A stretch of DNA of 64,000 nucleotides from Gemmatimonadota bacterium (GCA_026702745.1 JAPPBT010000102.1:62001-126000), one strand, 5' to 3'; positions 1-11,668 are shown, counted from the stretch's first letter. Translations and numbers: made by a program. The notes: generated by a model not told the origin, from the letters alone.

Positions 1-1
1 G

Positions 2-1512
<1,511 letters not shown>

Positions 1513-1515
1513 CCG

Positions 1516-3933
1516 CTAGACCGGCTTAATGGACGGCTGGGCGACGGACTGGGCGGGGAGCAGGGCGGGCACACGGGATTCCACGACCGTCATGCCCATG
1601 GTCCGCTTGAGGACTTCGTCCATGGTCGATACCGGGATGATCTCGATCCCGTCCTTCACCTCCGGCGGCACGTCCACGAGGTCCTTCCGGTTGCGGAGCG
1701 GTATCGCCACTTCCTTGATGCCGGCCCGGAGCGCGGCGATCAGCTTCTCGTTCAGTCCGCCGATGGGCAGGACGTTTCCCCGGAGCGTGATCTCGCCCGT
1801 CATGGCGATGTCGCACCGGACCGGCACGCCGGTCAGCGCCGAACAGAGCGCCGTCGCGATCGTGATGCCGGCGGAAGGCCCGTCCTTGGGGATCGCGCCT
1901 TCGGGCATATGCACGTGGATCTCGACGTTCTTGTAGAAATCCGGTTCGAGTCCCAGCGAAGGCGCCCTGGACCGGGCGTAGGTGAGTGCCGCGTGGGCCG
2001 ACTCCTGCATCACTTCCCCCAGCTGGCCGGTCAGCGTCAGTCTCCCGGCGCCGCGGCGGTTCAGGACACTGACCTCGATGGTGAGGATGTCGCCGCCCGA
2101 CTGCGTCCACGCAAGTCCCGTGGCGATTCCCACCGAGTCCTGTTTCACTACTTCGGAGTCCAGGTAGCGCGGAACGCCGAGGTAACCTGAAAGCTGGTTG
2201 CGCGTAACCTGCATCCGCTTGCCGGACTTCCCTTCCACTACCTTGCGGGCCAGTTTGCGGCAGACCGCGGCGATGTGGCGTTCCAGTCCACGGACGCCGG
2301 CCTCGCGGGTATACTCCCGGATGATGGCCAGCAGGGCGTCCTTCCTGAAGGTGACACGTTCCTTCTTCAGTCCGTGGGACGTGATCTGCTTCGGCACGAG
2401 GAACTCTTTCGCGATGGCCAGTTTCTGCGTTTCGAGATAACCGGGCAGCTCGAGGATCTCCATGCGGTCGTTCAGTGCCGGGGGGATGGTTTCGGTGGTG
2501 TTGGCCGTCGTGAGGAACAGTACCCGGGACAGGTCGTAATCCACCTCCAGGTAGTGATCGTTGAAGGCATTGTTCTGTTCGGGATCCAGCACCTCGAGCA
2601 GGGCCGACGCGGGGTCGCCGCGCACGTCCCGGCCGAGTTTGTCCACCTCGTCGAGCAGGATGACCGGATTGACCGACTTGGCGCGACGCATCGCCTGGAT
2701 GATGCGTCCGGGCATGGAACCGATGTAGGTCCGGCGGTGACCCCTGATCTCGGCCTCGTCGTGCACGCCGCCGAGGGACATGCGGACGAACTTGCGGCCC
2801 ATGGCGCGCGCGACCGAACGGCCGAGGGACGTCTTGCCCACGCCGGGCGGGCCGACCAGGCACAGGATCGGTCCCTTAAGGTGCCGCGTCAACTGGATGA
2901 CCGACAGGTACTCGAGGATATGTTCCTTGGGTTTTTCCAGCCCGTAGTGATCGGCGTCGAGCACGGACGCCACCCGGCCAATGTCCCGGCTGTCCCGCGT
3001 GCGTTTCCGCCACGGGACCTCGACGAGCCATTCCAGGTAGTTCCGGATCACCGTCGCTTCGGGTGAAGTCGGGTGCATCTGCTGGAGCTTCTCCAACTCG
3101 TTCATGGCCTTTTCGTGGGCCTCTTTGGGCATTTTCGCGTCCGCGATCTGCTGGGCCAGGCCGTCCGGGTTCTCCGGCAGGTCCTCCAGCTCGCCCAGTT
3201 CCTGCTTGATCACGCGCATCTGTTCCTGGAGAAAGAACTCCCGCTGCGACTTGGTGATGCGGTCCCGGACCTCCCCGTCGAGCTGGTTCTTGATCTCCAG
3301 GATCTCCAGCTCCGTGGCCAGGAGGGCCGCCAGTTCGTCGAGCTGCTCGATGATCGACGGCGCCTCGATGAGACGCTGCTTGACCTGGGGGCTCTGCTGG
3401 ATGAAGGCCGACATCGTATCCACCAGGCGCTGGGCGTCGTCCATGTTCTGCAGGGACAGCAGGATCTCGTCGGGCGCCTGCTGGTTCAGCTTGATATACT
3501 CCGTGAACTGGTCCACGACGGTCCGCAGTCTCGCCTGCACCTCCGCTTCGGTGTCTCCGGCCTCCTCGACCAGGGTGATCTTCACCCGCATGTAGGGTTC
3601 CGTCGACAGGAACCGGACGATCCGGGCGCGGACGATCCCCTCGACGAGCACGCGGATCAGGCCATTGGGCAGCTTCACTACCTGCAGGATACGGGCCACG
3701 ATGCCGGTCCGGTGCACGTCCCCCTTCGCGGGTTGCTCGATATCCGGGTTCCGCTGGGCGGTCAGGAAGAGCAGCCGGTCGTTGTTGACCCCGTGCTCCA
3801 GGGCCTTGATGGAGGCATCCCTGGCAATGATGAGGGGGTATTCCATGTAGGGGAACACGACCACTTCACGGAGGGGAATGAGCGGCAGCTTGTCGTCGAA
3901 GGTGATGGGTTCGTTGCGATTGAGGGTAATCAT
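1516..3933 (-). CDS. lon: ATP-dependent protease Lon
   Basis: Cytoplasmic AAA+ serine protease that degrades misfolded and regulatory proteins. At 805 residues it has the normal length. The N-terminal substrate-binding domain starts at [19 protein letters not shown]; Walker A is [15 protein letters not shown] at about 365; the C-terminal proteolytic domain carries the catalytic serine in [14 protein letters not shown] and the downstream lysine in the [15 protein letters not shown] helix. It is the last gene of the tig-clpP-clpX-lon operon, 33 bp after clpX. The Shine-Dalgarno upstream of the ATG is weak. The 3' end abuts tsaE on the other strand with no visible terminator. Confidence 0.98.
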   Translation of the reverse strand: MITLNRNEPITFDDKLPLIPLREVVVFPYMEYPLIIARDASIKALEHGVNNDRLLFLTAQRNPDIEQPAKGDVHRTGIVARILQVVKLPNGLIRVLVEGIVRARIVRFLSTEPYMRVKITLVEEAGDTEAEVQARLRTVVDQFTEYIKLNQQAPDEILLSLQNMDDAQRLVDTMSAFIQQSPQVKQRLIEAPSIIEQLDELAALLATELEILEIKNQLDGEVRDRITKSQREFFLQEQMRVIKQELGELEDLPENPDGLAQQIADAKMPKEAHEKAMNELEKLQQMHPTSPEATVIRNYLEWLVEVPWRKRTRDSRDIGRVASVLDADHYGLEKPKEHILEYLSVIQLTRHLKGPILCLVGPPGVGKTSLGRSVARAMGRKFVRMSLGGVHDEAEIRGHRRTYIGSMPGRIIQAMRRAKSVNPVILLDEVDKLGRDVRGDPASALLEVLDPEQNNAFNDHYLEVDYDLSRVLFLTTANTTETIPPALNDRMEILELPGYLETQKLAIAKEFLVPKQITSHGLKKERVTFRKDALLAIIREYTREAGVRGLERHIAAVCRKLARKVVEGKSGKRMQVTRNQLSGYLGVPRYLDSEVVKQDSVGIATGLAWTQSGGDILTIEVSVLNRRGAGRLTLTGQLGEVMQESAHAALTYARSRAPSLGLEPDFYKNVEIHVHMPEGAIPKDGPSAGITIATALCSALTGVPVRCDIAMTGEITLRGNVLPIGGLNEKLIAALRAGIKEVAIPLRNRKDLVDVPPEVKDGIEIIPVSTMDEVLKRTMGMTVVESRVPALLPAQSVAQPSIKPV

Positions 3934-3966
3934 GGGAAACCGTTGATGCCGCCGCGGGGTGGGGAA

Positions 3967-5292
3967 TCAGGCGCTTTGCTTGCTTTCCTTGCCTTGAACG
4001 TAGACGGGCGGCGATTTCTCAGTGACGGTCTCCCCGGTGACGATCACTTCGCTCAGGTCTTCCTGAGTAGGTGCGTTGAACATCACGTCCAGCATCACTT
4101 CCTCGAGGATGGACCGCAGCGACCGCGCGCCGGTCTTCTTGTCCATCGCCTCGTTCACCACCGCCTGGAGCGACTCGTCCGTAAAGGTCAGCTTGACGTC
4201 TTCCATTTCGAGCAGCCGCTGGTATTGCTTCACGAGGGCGTTCCTGGGCTTGAGGAGGATTTCCATGAGGGCATCGGCGTCCAGTTCGCCCAATGTGGCG
4301 ATCACCGGCAGCCGGCCGATGATCTCCGGGATGAGACCGTACTGCAGAAGGTCGTCCGGTTCGACCCGGGCGAGGAGTTCGCTCGTATTGCGGCTCGCGG
4401 AGTGCTTCGAAACGCCGCCGAATCCGATGGTCCCTTCCGCGGTCCGCCGCTCGATGATCTGGTCGAGGTCGTCGAAAGCGCCGCCGCAGATGAAGAGGAT
4501 GTTCCGCGTGTTGATCTGGACGAAGTTCTGCTCAGGGTGTTTCCGGCCGCCCTTCGGGGGCACGTTGGCGATGGTGCCTTCCAGCATTTTGAGCAGGGAC
4601 TGCTGCACCCCTTCTCCCGACACGTCGCGGGTGATGGAGGGGTTGGCCGACTTGCGCGCCACCTTGTCCACCTCGTCGATATAGACGATGCCGCTTTCGG
4701 CTTTGGGCACGTCGTAATCGGCGGCCTGAAGCAGGCGTACCAGGACGCTCTCCACGTCTTCGCCCACGTATCCGGCTTCCGTGAGCACCGTGGCGTCCGC
4801 GATGCAGAACGGAACGTGGAGCATCTTCGCCAGGGTCTGGGCCAGGAGCGTCTTGCCGGTGCCCGTGGGACCGATCAGCAAGATGTTGCTCTTCTCGAGC
4901 TCCACGTCGTCCTGACCGGCCTGGGTGGCGCCGCCGGCCTGGCCAGCGCCGCCGGCCTGGGTGGCGCCGCCGGCCTGGGCAGCGCCGTGCTGGGCAGCGC
5001 CGTGCTGTATCCGCTTGTAGTGGTTGTACACGGCCACGGAAAGCACCTTCTTGGCCTGTTCCTGGCCGATGACGTATTCGTCGAGCGCCTCCTTGATCTC
5101 CGTGGGCAACGGGAGATGTTCTACCGTCGACAGGGTGCTGCGACTCATCTCCTCCTCGAGGATCCCGTTGCACATCAGGATGCACTCGTTGCAGATGTAC
5201 ACGTTCGGGCCCGTGATGAGGCGTTCCACCTCGTCGGCGTTCCGGTTGCAGAAGGAGCAGCGCAGGTCCCGCGGTGTCGATCGCTTCTTCAT
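3967..5292 (-). CDS. clpX: ATP-dependent Clp protease ATP-binding subunit ClpX
   Basis: AAA+ unfoldase that feeds substrates to ClpP. The 441-residue product has the zinc-binding domain (Cys12, Cys15, Cys34, Cys37), Walker A GPTGTGKT at 141-148, Walker B VYIDEVDK, and the ClpP-contact IGF loop (TIGFGG). Residues about 97-127 are a Gln/Gly/Ala repeat inserted between the end of the zinc-domain linker and the first AAA+ strand, where orthologues normally have a short loop. The insert comes from four 18-bp units plus partial ones. The gene lies 9 bp downstream of clpP, as expected for partner subunits. Confidence 0.98.
   Translation of the reverse strand: MKKRSTPRDLRCSFCNRNADEVERLITGPNVYICNECILMCNGILEEEMSRSTLSTVEHLPLPTEIKEALDEYVIGQEQAKKVLSVAVYNHYKRIQHGAAQHGAAQAGGATQAGGAGQAGGATQAGQDDVELEKSNILLIGPTGTGKTLLAQTLAKMLHVPFCIADATVLTEAGYVGEDVESVLVRLLQAADYDVPKAESGIVYIDEVDKVARKSANPSITRDVSGEGVQQSLLKMLEGTIANVPPKGGRKHPEQNFVQINTRNILFICGGAFDDLDQIIERRTAEGTIGFGGVSKHSASRNTSELLARVEPDDLLQYGLIPEIIGRLPVIATLGELDADALMEILLKPRNALVKQYQRLLEMEDVKLTFTDESLQAVVNEAMDKKTGARSLRSILEEVMLDVMFNAPTQEDLSEVIVTGETVTEKSPPVYVQGKESKQSA
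4916..5002 (-). repeat. 18-bp tandem repeat in clpX
   Basis: Four consecutive 18-bp units (plus-strand consensus CCGGCCTGGGTGGCGCCG, 4916-4987) followed by a 15-bp shortened unit. They encode the Gln-Ala-Gly-Gly-Ala-Thr type insert just ahead of Walker A. Confidence 0.9.
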
Positions 5293-5301
5293 GATCCGAT
5301 C

Positions 5302-5925
5302 CTAGGCGGTTTTGCCGTTCAGCGACTCGGCGATGGCCCTGGAAGCGGCGGTTTCGACCACGTGGTCCACCAGCCCGTATTCCACGGCCTGTTCCGGCGA
5401 CATCCAGAAGTCCCGGTCCGTATCCGTTTCGATCTTGTCCACCGACTGTCCCGTATGGTGAGCCATGATCTCGTTCATGGTACGCTTCATGCGCAGCATT
5501 TCCTCGGCCTGGATCTCGATGTCCTTGGCCGTGCCGGCCATGTGGGGGATGGAAGGCTGATGGATCAGAATGCGCGAATAGGGCAGGGCGTAACGTTTGC
5601 CGGTCCCGCCCGCCGTGAGGAGGAAGGCCCCCATGCTGGCGGCCATGCCCAGGCAGTAGGTCTCCACGTCGGGCTGGATGAACTGCATGGTGTCGTAGAT
5701 GGCGAGCCCCGCGGTGATGCTGCCGCCGGGACTGTTGATGTACAGCTTGATGTCCTTTTCGGCGTCTTCGTACTGGAGATAGAGGAGCTGGGCGATCACC
5801 AGGTTCGCGATGGTGTCGTCGATCGGCATGCCGATGAAGACGATGCGGTTCTTCAGCAGCAGCGAGTAGATGTCGTAGGCCCGTTCCCCGCGGCCCGTCT
5901 GTTCAATCACCATCGGCACTAACAT
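5302..5925 (-). CDS. clpP: ATP-dependent Clp protease proteolytic subunit ClpP
   Basis: Serine peptidase forming the tetradecameric chamber used by ClpX. The 207-residue product contains the complete catalytic triad: Ser97 in GMAASMGAF, His122 in RILIHQPS and Asp172 in the DTDRDFWMS segment. There is little or no propeptide, since the conserved core ([16 protein letters not shown]) begins within the first ten residues. AAGGAG lies 7 nt before the ATG. It follows tig by 12 bp and precedes clpX by 9 bp, giving the usual trigger factor-ClpP-ClpX order. Confidence 0.98.
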   Translation of the reverse strand: MLVPMVIEQTGRGERAYDIYSLLLKNRIVFIGMPIDDTIANLVIAQLLYLQYEDAEKDIKLYINSPGGSITAGLAIYDTMQFIQPDVETYCLGMAASMGAFLLTAGGTGKRYALPYSRILIHQPSIPHMAGTAKDIEIQAEEMLRMKRTMNEIMAHHTGQSVDKIETDTDRDFWMSPEQAVEYGLVDHVVETAASRAIAESLNGKTA

Positions 5926-5937
5926 GATGCGCTCCTT

Positions 5938-7185
5938 CTACTCCGTTTGTATGTCGGCGTGCTCCACGAGGAATTCAACGACTTTCTCTTCCCTGATGTC
6001 CGCTTCGATGCGGTCCAGCCTTCCGTTCTCCCGGAAAAGCCGGCGAACCTGGTCGACCGAGGCCTGCCCCCTTGCCGCGACCGCCTCCAGCCACTCGTCC
6101 AGCTCCTCCTGTTCCACTTCAAGCTCTTCCTGCTCCGCGATGGCGTCCAGGATGAGGTGGCGCATGATCTGGCTGTTCGCCACCGGCCGGTACTCCTGGC
6201 GAAGGGCGTTCTCGTCGACTTGATCCTGGTCCCGCGTCGACCGGCGCGCGTCGGCGACGACCTGGTCGAGAAAGGTCGTCATCATGGATTCGGGCACTTC
6301 GAAGTCGTGGGCGTCCACGATCTGCGTGACCAGGTCCCTGCGCAGCTCCAGGTCCGGTTCCCGCTCGATTTCCTCGCGGACAGACTGCTTCAGGGCGTCC
6401 AGGCTCTCCATCCCGATGTCCACGGCGAAATCGTCGTCCGCTTCCGGCAACTGCCTTTCCAGTACTTCGTGGACGTGCACGATGAAACAGGCCTCCTTGC
6501 CCGCCAGGTCCTCATCGGGGTAATCGGACGGCAGCGTGGTCTTCACGGTCCGGTCCTCGTCGGCCCGGACGCCGGTCAGCTGGGTGTCGAACCCCTCGCC
6601 CAGCCGTCCCGAACCGACCTGGAAGAACTGGTTCTCCTCCTTGCGTCCGATGATCGGCACCCCGCCGGCATCGGCGTGCTGAATATCGGCACGGATGAAG
6701 TGATCCTTCTCCGCTTCCCCGTCGATCCGTACCACGCTGGCGTAGCGTTCCCGCAACCGCTCGAGCCGTTCGTCCACGTCCTCGTCCGTCGCGTTCACGG
6801 TCCGCCGGGTCACCCGCAGGTCCCGGTACTGTTTCAGTTCGATGGCGGGCTTGATCTCCACGCTGGCCCGAAGTTTCAGGTCCTGCCCCTCGTCGAATTC
6901 AATCTCTTCGATCACGGGCTGGCTGATGGGCTTGATCTCCGCACTTTCGTGGGCGCTGTTCAGATACTCCGGTATCTTCTTTTCCAGCACTTCCGCGCGG
7001 ATTTCATTGCCGAGCCGCGCCTTGAGCACGCTCATGGGCACCTTGCCCCGGCGGAACCCGGGAAGGCGCACCTCTCTACTGTAACGCGCGTAGGCCTCGT
7101 TCAGTTCGGATTGAATCGCGTCGGAGGGCACTTCGATCTCCAGGACGCGTTTCCAGGGTTTGGGTTCGGAAACCGTGTAGTTCAA
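5938..7185 (-). CDS. tig: Trigger factor (ribosome-associated chaperone)
   Basis: Binds ribosomal protein uL23 near the exit tunnel and shields nascent chains. The ribosome-binding signature GFRRGKVP is at 43-50, followed by the FKBP-like middle domain and the acidic, helical C-terminal arms. I place the start at a TTG so that the protein begins LNYTVSEPKPWKR, because family members begin at this point and GGGAG lies upstream. An in-frame start 17 codons earlier (7236) is possible but would add an unconserved Gly/Ala/Lys-rich leader. It is first in the operon with clpP, clpX and lon; a good promoter lies about 150 bp upstream. Confidence 0.95.
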   Translation of the reverse strand: MNYTVSEPKPWKRVLEIEVPSDAIQSELNEAYARYSREVRLPGFRRGKVPMSVLKARLGNEIRAEVLEKKIPEYLNSAHESAEIKPISQPVIEEIEFDEGQDLKLRASVEIKPAIELKQYRDLRVTRRTVNATDEDVDERLERLRERYASVVRIDGEAEKDHFIRADIQHADAGGVPIIGRKEENQFFQVGSGRLGEGFDTQLTGVRADEDRTVKTTLPSDYPDEDLAGKEACFIVHVHEVLERQLPEADDDFAVDIGMESLDALKQSVREEIEREPDLELRRDLVTQIVDAHDFEVPESMMTTFLDQVVADARRSTRDQDQVDENALRQEYRPVANSQIMRHLILDAIAEQEELEVEQEELDEWLEAVAARGQASVDQVRRLFRENGRLDRIEADIREEKVVEFLVEHADIQTE

Positions 7186-7343
7186 GCCAATCGCTCCCTT
7201 CGCCTCGCTCCCTGCGCCTCGCTTGCTTGCCTGCATGACCGGGCTGAACCGATCGGACCAGGATGGACCTGGCGGACCGGCCGGCGCCGCGTAGACCGGC
7301 CGCGGTCCCGAAGCGTCGCGGCCGCCGTTCGTAAAGCCGTCGT

Positions 7344-7372
7344 AATTAACCGTGGAGGGGTTGGTGTGTCAA
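7344..7372 (-). promoter_or_regulatory. Predicted sigma70-type promoter for tig-clpP-clpX-lon
   Basis: On the minus strand TTGACA (7372-7367) and TTAATT (7349-7344) are separated by 17 bp. Transcription would start near 7337, giving a leader of about 150 nt before tig. No CIRCE-like inverted repeat is seen beside it. Confidence 0.6.
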
Positions 7373-7420
7373 CGGAAAAGCGCCCGGGATCCGGGGCCTT
7401 TGACAAAACACGGTGCAAGA

Positions 7421-7502
7421 TGCGAGGGGGGGGAGTCGAACCCCCATGGGTTGCCCCACTGGATCCTAAATCCAGCACGTATACCAGTTCCGCCACCCTC
7501 GC
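7421..7502 (-). tRNA. tRNA-Leu (anticodon UAG)
   Basis: An 82-nt class II tRNA. The acceptor stem GCGAGGG pairs with CCCTCGC and the discriminator is A. The anticodon arm has stem CTGGA/TCCAG around loop TTTAGGA, giving anticodon TAG. A long variable arm (TGGGGCAACCCA) and a T-arm with GGTTCGACT follow. CCA is not encoded. It lies between tig and the S41 protease gene and has no obvious promoter of its own, so it may be read through from the protease gene. Confidence 0.95.
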
Positions 7503-7554
7503 GAAGCCCGCGTACTTCGATGCCCGGGTCTCTGCCGGCGGCTTGCCGCCGCCT

Positions 7555-9237
7555 CTATTCCGCGGGATCGTCACCGAGCAGCTTCCGGTATTCCCGTTCG
7601 TCATTCAGGATCTCCAGAGACGCCCTGATCTGGGGGTCGTGCCTGGCGGCGAAGGCATAACGGCCCGCCGTACCCCAGAGTTTCGCGCTGATCTCCGTAC
7701 CGATGCGGGCCACGAGCAGGTCCCGGTGCCTGGAGTACTCCAGTTCGCGCTGACGGTTCAGTTTGCCCCGCAGGTCGGCGAGGGATGCCATCACGTCGAC
7801 AGCCGGCGCGCGGTCCCGCACGATCTCTTCCAGTTCGTCGAGCGACTGTTCCGCCACGGAGGAGTAGGTGAAGGACCGCGTCCCTACGAACCGGCGAAAG
7901 GCGTCGATCATCTCGTCCGTGACGTCGAAGTTCGACTGGTCCGCGACGGGGTTGTTCGAAACGTAGTGGATGGCGAACTTGATGAACATGCTCTGGTTGT
8001 TCAAGGCGCGGATCAGGTTGGGGTATGCGGGAACCTCGATCTCCACGTCCGGCGCGATACCGCCGCCGCCGTAGACGGTCCGCCCGATTCTCGTCTCGTA
8101 CGACGTCCTGTCGGGTTCGTCCGTCTCACCCAGCGCGGAATCCAACGCGCCGCTTTCGCCCGGACGCTCCCCGGTCTTCTGGATGAGCCTGCCACTCGGC
8201 GTGTAGTACCTCGCCGTCGTGATCTTCAGGGCCGTCCCCTGGTTCATGGGGAATATCTGCTGCACCGATGCCTTGCCGAAGGTCGGTTGGCCGGCCACGA
8301 CGCCGCGGTCCCAGTCCTGGATCGCTCCGGCGACGATTTCGGACGCGCTGGCGCTGTACCGGTCGACGAGCACCACCAGCGGCGCGTCCTCCAGCGTGTA
8401 GGATTCCGGCGCGTGGTACGACCGCTGATCCGAACCGGGCCTGCCCATTGTATACACGATGAGACGGTCCTCCGGCAGAAACTTCCCGGCTACGTCCACG
8501 GCCTGCTCCAACAAGCCCCCGGGGTTGCCCCTCAGGTCCAGCAGATAGCCGTCGGCGCCCTGCGCCTGAAGCTGCTTCAACGCCTGTTCCACCTGCATGG
8601 AGGCGTCTTCGGTAAACTGGTTCAGCTTGATGTAGCCGGTACCGCCCTCCAGCATGCCGACGTAAGGAACCACGGGTATGGTGATGATGGCCCGCGTCAC
8701 CGTGAAGTCGATGAACTCGTCTTCGCCATCCCTGCTGACCGAGATCTTCACGGAAGTCCCGGGACTTCCCCGGAGGAGGTCCGCCGCCTGCGAAACGTCG
8801 ATGTCGGCCGTGGAAGATTCCTCGATCCGCACGATGCGGTCGCCGGTCTGCAGGCCGACGTCGAAGGCCGGCGTGTCGTCAAACAGCGCGACGACGACCA
8901 GGGCGTTCTCCTGCTTCTGGATCCTGATGCCCAATCCACCGTACTTCCCCTGGATCTGCATCATTTTCATCTCGTCGCTCTGCTTTTTCTCCAGGAACTC
9001 CGTATAGGGATCAAGCGTGCCAAGCATGCCTTTGATGGCCGCGTCGATCGCTTCTCCTTCGTTCAGGTCGTCCACGTACTTGGCGCGGATGCGGTCCACG
9101 ACCTGCTGCAGCAGTTTCATGTCGTACTGCTGATCGCCGACCGCCTGTGCCCGGTCCTGCCGGATGATCCATACGGCGCCCAACAGACCGACGAACACCA
9201 GCAAGGCCAGGGTGATTTTCCTGTTTTTAGCCCACAT
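7555..9237 (-). CDS. S41-family C-terminal processing peptidase (CtpA/Prc-like)
   Basis: Periplasm-facing serine protease of the tail-specific family. The 560-residue product has an N-terminal membrane anchor (ITLALLVFVGLLGAVWII), a PDZ domain at about 95-180 (GKYGGLGIRIQ, DRIVRIEE) and the S41 domain with the Ser-Lys dyad Ser297 in YSASASE and Lys322 in PTFGKASVQQ, 25 residues apart as in known members. The start is supported by AGGAG 8 nt upstream of the ATG. About 130 C-terminal residues after the catalytic domain are helical, charged and not recognised. It is followed 50 bp later by tRNA-Leu on the same strand. Confidence 0.92.
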   Translation of the reverse strand: MWAKNRKITLALLVFVGLLGAVWIIRQDRAQAVGDQQYDMKLLQQVVDRIRAKYVDDLNEGEAIDAAIKGMLGTLDPYTEFLEKKQSDEMKMMQIQGKYGGLGIRIQKQENALVVVALFDDTPAFDVGLQTGDRIVRIEESSTADIDVSQAADLLRGSPGTSVKISVSRDGEDEFIDFTVTRAIITIPVVPYVGMLEGGTGYIKLNQFTEDASMQVEQALKQLQAQGADGYLLDLRGNPGGLLEQAVDVAGKFLPEDRLIVYTMGRPGSDQRSYHAPESYTLEDAPLVVLVDRYSASASEIVAGAIQDWDRGVVAGQPTFGKASVQQIFPMNQGTALKITTARYYTPSGRLIQKTGERPGESGALDSALGETDEPDRTSYETRIGRTVYGGGGIAPDVEIEVPAYPNLIRALNNQSMFIKFAIHYVSNNPVADQSNFDVTDEMIDAFRRFVGTRSFTYSSVAEQSLDELEEIVRDRAPAVDVMASLADLRGKLNRQRELEYSRHRDLLVARIGTEISAKLWGTAGRYAFAARHDPQIRASLEILNDEREYRKLLGDDPAE

Positions 9238-9356
9238 GAACCTAACTCCTGTGACGTTAAGCCGTCATGCTTCGCATTCGGGACCGCGTCAACGAACGAC
9301 GGTCCGTATTCCCGTATTCCCGCGCACCGGGGATTCCCCGGATCCTGGTACCTCTC

Positions 9357-9956
9357 TCACCCTTTCGATGTCCTGCGTATGTAGTACAGGCGAGTGATGG
9401 CCGTGTAATTCGACACCACGGCAATCAGGACCAGTGCGACGGGCAGGTACGTTTCCCCGAGCAGCGCGCCCAGCCCGAGACAGACGATCCGTTCGGGCCG
9501 CTGCATGAGTCCCACGGTGCATTCCTGGCCGAGTCCCTCCGCGCGGGCGCGGACGTAACTGACCATAAGGGAGCCGCTGATCGCCATCACGGACGCCAGC
9601 ACCCAGTAGGCGTTCAACGCGCTGTCTGCCGCGTTGAAGAGATAGAAGGCGATGATGCCGATGAATACGGCGATTTCAGCGTAGCGGTCCAGCGTGGAAT
9701 CGAGGAGCGCCCCGAAGGTGCTTCGGGTGCCCGTCTCCCGGGCGAGATGCCCGTCCAGCACATCGCAGCTGCCGCCGATGAACATGACCAGGCCCGCCCA
9801 CCTGAAAGCGCCGAGACCGAAGAGACAGGCCGAGACCAGGGTGATCCCGAAGCCGATCATGGTCAGCGCGTTGGGATGTATCCCGAATCGCACGGACGTA
9901 CGGACGAAGGGGCCCAGCATGTTCACGTACCATGTCTTCACTTTCGAACTCAGCAT
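9357..9956 (-). CDS. CDP-alcohol phosphatidyltransferase family membrane protein
   Basis: Integral membrane enzyme that transfers a phosphatidyl group from CDP-diacylglycerol to an alcohol. The complete family motif DxxDGxxAR(x8)GxxxDxxxD is present with Asp65, Asp68, Asp86 and Asp90, and several hydrophobic helices surround it. The acceptor (glycerol phosphate, inositol phosphate or another) cannot be told from sequence alone; the 199-residue length fits the short pgsA/inositol-phosphate type. I start at the second ATG because GGGAG lies 6 nt upstream; the first ATG (9971) has no ribosome binding site. It has its own promoter and is divergent from hrcA. Confidence 0.88.
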   Translation of the reverse strand: MLSSKVKTWYVNMLGPFVRTSVRFGIHPNALTMIGFGITLVSACLFGLGAFRWAGLVMFIGGSCDVLDGHLARETGTRSTFGALLDSTLDRYAEIAVFIGIIAFYLFNAADSALNAYWVLASVMAISGSLMVSYVRARAEGLGQECTVGLMQRPERIVCLGLGALLGETYLPVALVLIAVVSNYTAITRLYYIRRTSKG

Positions 9957-10092
9957 GGCAAACTCCCGCATCGGGCCGCGGCGCGTTCCCGCCAGCTACC
10001 GGCTCCGTCTTACTCCACCTTGCGGCGCTCCGCGCAGCCGGTCGACGGACGGAACCCGGCGAGGGTTTTCATTGCCGGATACATGTTGCGAA

Positions 10093-10121
10093 AATATAGC
10101 CGAGGCGCCCCCCGCAGTCAA
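10093..10121 (-). promoter_or_regulatory. Predicted promoter for the phosphatidyltransferase gene
   Basis: Minus strand TTGACT, 17 bp, TATATT. It sits in the roughly 390-bp divergent intergenic region and predicts a leader of about 130 nt. Confidence 0.6.
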
Positions 10122-10175
10122 GTAAAAGTCATTGCGTGCCCGGGGGAAAGGCGTCCCTTCCACCCAGCTTTTCGC

Positions 10176-10204
10176 TTGACATCGACCGGTGCGATTCGTA
10201 AATA
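10176..10204 (+). promoter_or_regulatory. Predicted promoter for the hrcA-grpE-dnaJ cluster
   Basis: TTGACA, 17 bp, TAAATA on the plus strand, about 140 bp before the hrcA ATG. No TTAGCACTC-N9-GAGTGCTAA (CIRCE) sequence is seen around it. Apart from this and the opposing promoter, the 9957-10350 region shows no gene. Confidence 0.62.
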
Positions 10205-10350
10205 AAGAATCAGTTTTTCGCGCGCGGCCGCCCGCCTTGGAACGTCGTGGGGCAGCGCAGTTCCGCCAGGCGTTCGCATGCGGTTTTCTCCGCTTCCGGA
10301 ACCGGTCCTTGACCGTCCTCCTTTCAGACCATGCTGACCACAGGATCGTA

Positions 10351-11382
10351 ATGGCATACACCCTACAGACCGACCGGGACAAGGACATACTGCGGAACCT
10401 GGTGGAACACCACGTATCCACGGGACAGCCCGTCGGCTCCCGTTCGATCGCCAGCCAGGGCCCGCTCGACGTCAGCCCGGCGACGGTGCGCAATACCATG
10501 GTGAACCTCGAGGACGCGGGCTACATCACGCGGCCCCATCCCTCCGCCGGAGGTGTGCCGACGGACAAGGGCTACCGGTATTACGTGGATGCCCTCCTCC
10601 GCATGCGGCCCATCAACAAGCGGGACCGGGAACGGATCCATCTCGAACTGGAGAACGACTGGCTCAGCGTGCAGGAGCTGCTGAGCCACACCGCGCAGAT
10701 ACTCGGCCTCGTATGCCGGGAAGTCGGCGTGGCGCTGGCGCCGAAACTGTACGACGGCAGGCTCGAACGGGTGGAGTTGATCCCGGTCGCGCGCCGCAAG
10801 GTGCTGCTGGTGCTGACCCTCGCTTCCGGAATGGTCAGGAGCATCGTCGCCGAACTCGATGCCGATATCCCCAAAGACCGGCTCGACAGCGCGAGCTGGT
10901 TCCTGAACGAGCGACTGTCCGGCTGTTCCCTCAGGGAGATCCGGGGCCAGCTCGACGAACGCCTGGAAGACGCGCCGCAGTCCAGGCGGAAGATCGTGCA
11001 GTTGTTCATCCAGTACAGCGAATATCTCTTCGATTTCGAGGAGAACGAGAAGACCCATATCGGCGGCACGACCTACATCGTGTCGCAACCGGAATTCGTG
11101 ACGGACTACACGAAACTGTCATCGCTGCTGCAGTTTCTCGAACACAAGCGGACGGTGGCACACTGGCTGAGCGAGCGCCATCACGACAACCGGATCGCCG
11201 TCACCATCGGGAGCGAGAACGGGCAGCGTGAAGTAACCTCGTGCAGCGTGGTGACTTCAACCTACAGAATCGGCGACATGACGGGCGTGATCGGGGTGAT
11301 CGGCCCGACGCGCATGCCCTACGCGCGGCTGATGTCCGTCGTCGGATACACGGCGAGATACCTGAATACGAAATTCGCATGA
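10351..11382 (+). CDS. hrcA: Heat-inducible transcription repressor HrcA
   Basis: DNA-binding repressor of class I heat-shock genes, controlled by GroEL in known systems. The 343-residue product has the N-terminal winged helix (QPVGSRSIASQGPLDVSPAT, then VRNTMVNLEDAGYI), the typical HPSAGGVPTDKGYRYYVD segment, and the C-terminal HrcA domain ending in GPTRMPYARLMSVVGYTAR. The ATG has AGGA about 7 nt upstream; reading further upstream in frame gives no conserved residues. It heads a chaperone cluster with grpE and dnaJ; dnaK is absent from this window, and no CIRCE operator is visible here. Confidence 0.96.
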   Translation: MAYTLQTDRDKDILRNLVEHHVSTGQPVGSRSIASQGPLDVSPATVRNTMVNLEDAGYITRPHPSAGGVPTDKGYRYYVDALLRMRPINKRDRERIHLELENDWLSVQELLSHTAQILGLVCREVGVALAPKLYDGRLERVELIPVARRKVLLVLTLASGMVRSIVAELDADIPKDRLDSASWFLNERLSGCSLREIRGQLDERLEDAPQSRRKIVQLFIQYSEYLFDFEENEKTHIGGTTYIVSQPEFVTDYTKLSSLLQFLEHKRTVAHWLSERHHDNRIAVTIGSENGQREVTSCSVVTSTYRIGDMTGVIGVIGPTRMPYARLMSVVGYTARYLNTKFA

Positions 11383-11474
11383 GACCCGGGGTTTTCGTAC
11401 CGGACCGGTTTACCAGCGGACGTGAGCGATCACGCCCGCTTCGTTTTGAAAAGCCGGGAAATGCCTGGCGGACC

Positions 11475-11546
11475 GGGCAGAATGGACGGTACGGGCGGAA
11501 TGGACGGACCGGGGAGAATGGACGGTACGGGCAGAACGGAAGTTAC
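11475..11546 (+). repeat. 18-bp tandem repeat x4 between hrcA and grpE
   Basis: Four units of consensus GGGCAGAATGGACGGTAC, the last diverged. They occupy a 286-bp spacer that otherwise shows no gene and no clear terminator; the rest of the spacer is purine-rich sequence leading to the grpE ribosome binding site. Confidence 0.88.
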
Positions 11547-11668
11547 GGACAGTACAGTATAGAGCGGACGCAACGGTCGAAACTAAAAACATTCGCCCGA
11601 ACTGGTCGGGCAAAACTTGTAGAACGGGCGCGCGAACTGAAATTCGGAATGGTGACAGGAGGCTTCAG

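Noticed and set aside
3073-5922. A 949-codon open frame on the plus strand over lon/clpX/clpP
   Set aside because: It is antisense to three clearly recognised genes, has no family features and is a product of high GC and low stop-codon density.
5947-9384. An 1145-codon open frame on the plus strand over tig, tRNA-Leu and the S41 protease gene
   Set aside because: Antisense to recognised genes and crosses a tRNA gene; no domain pattern.
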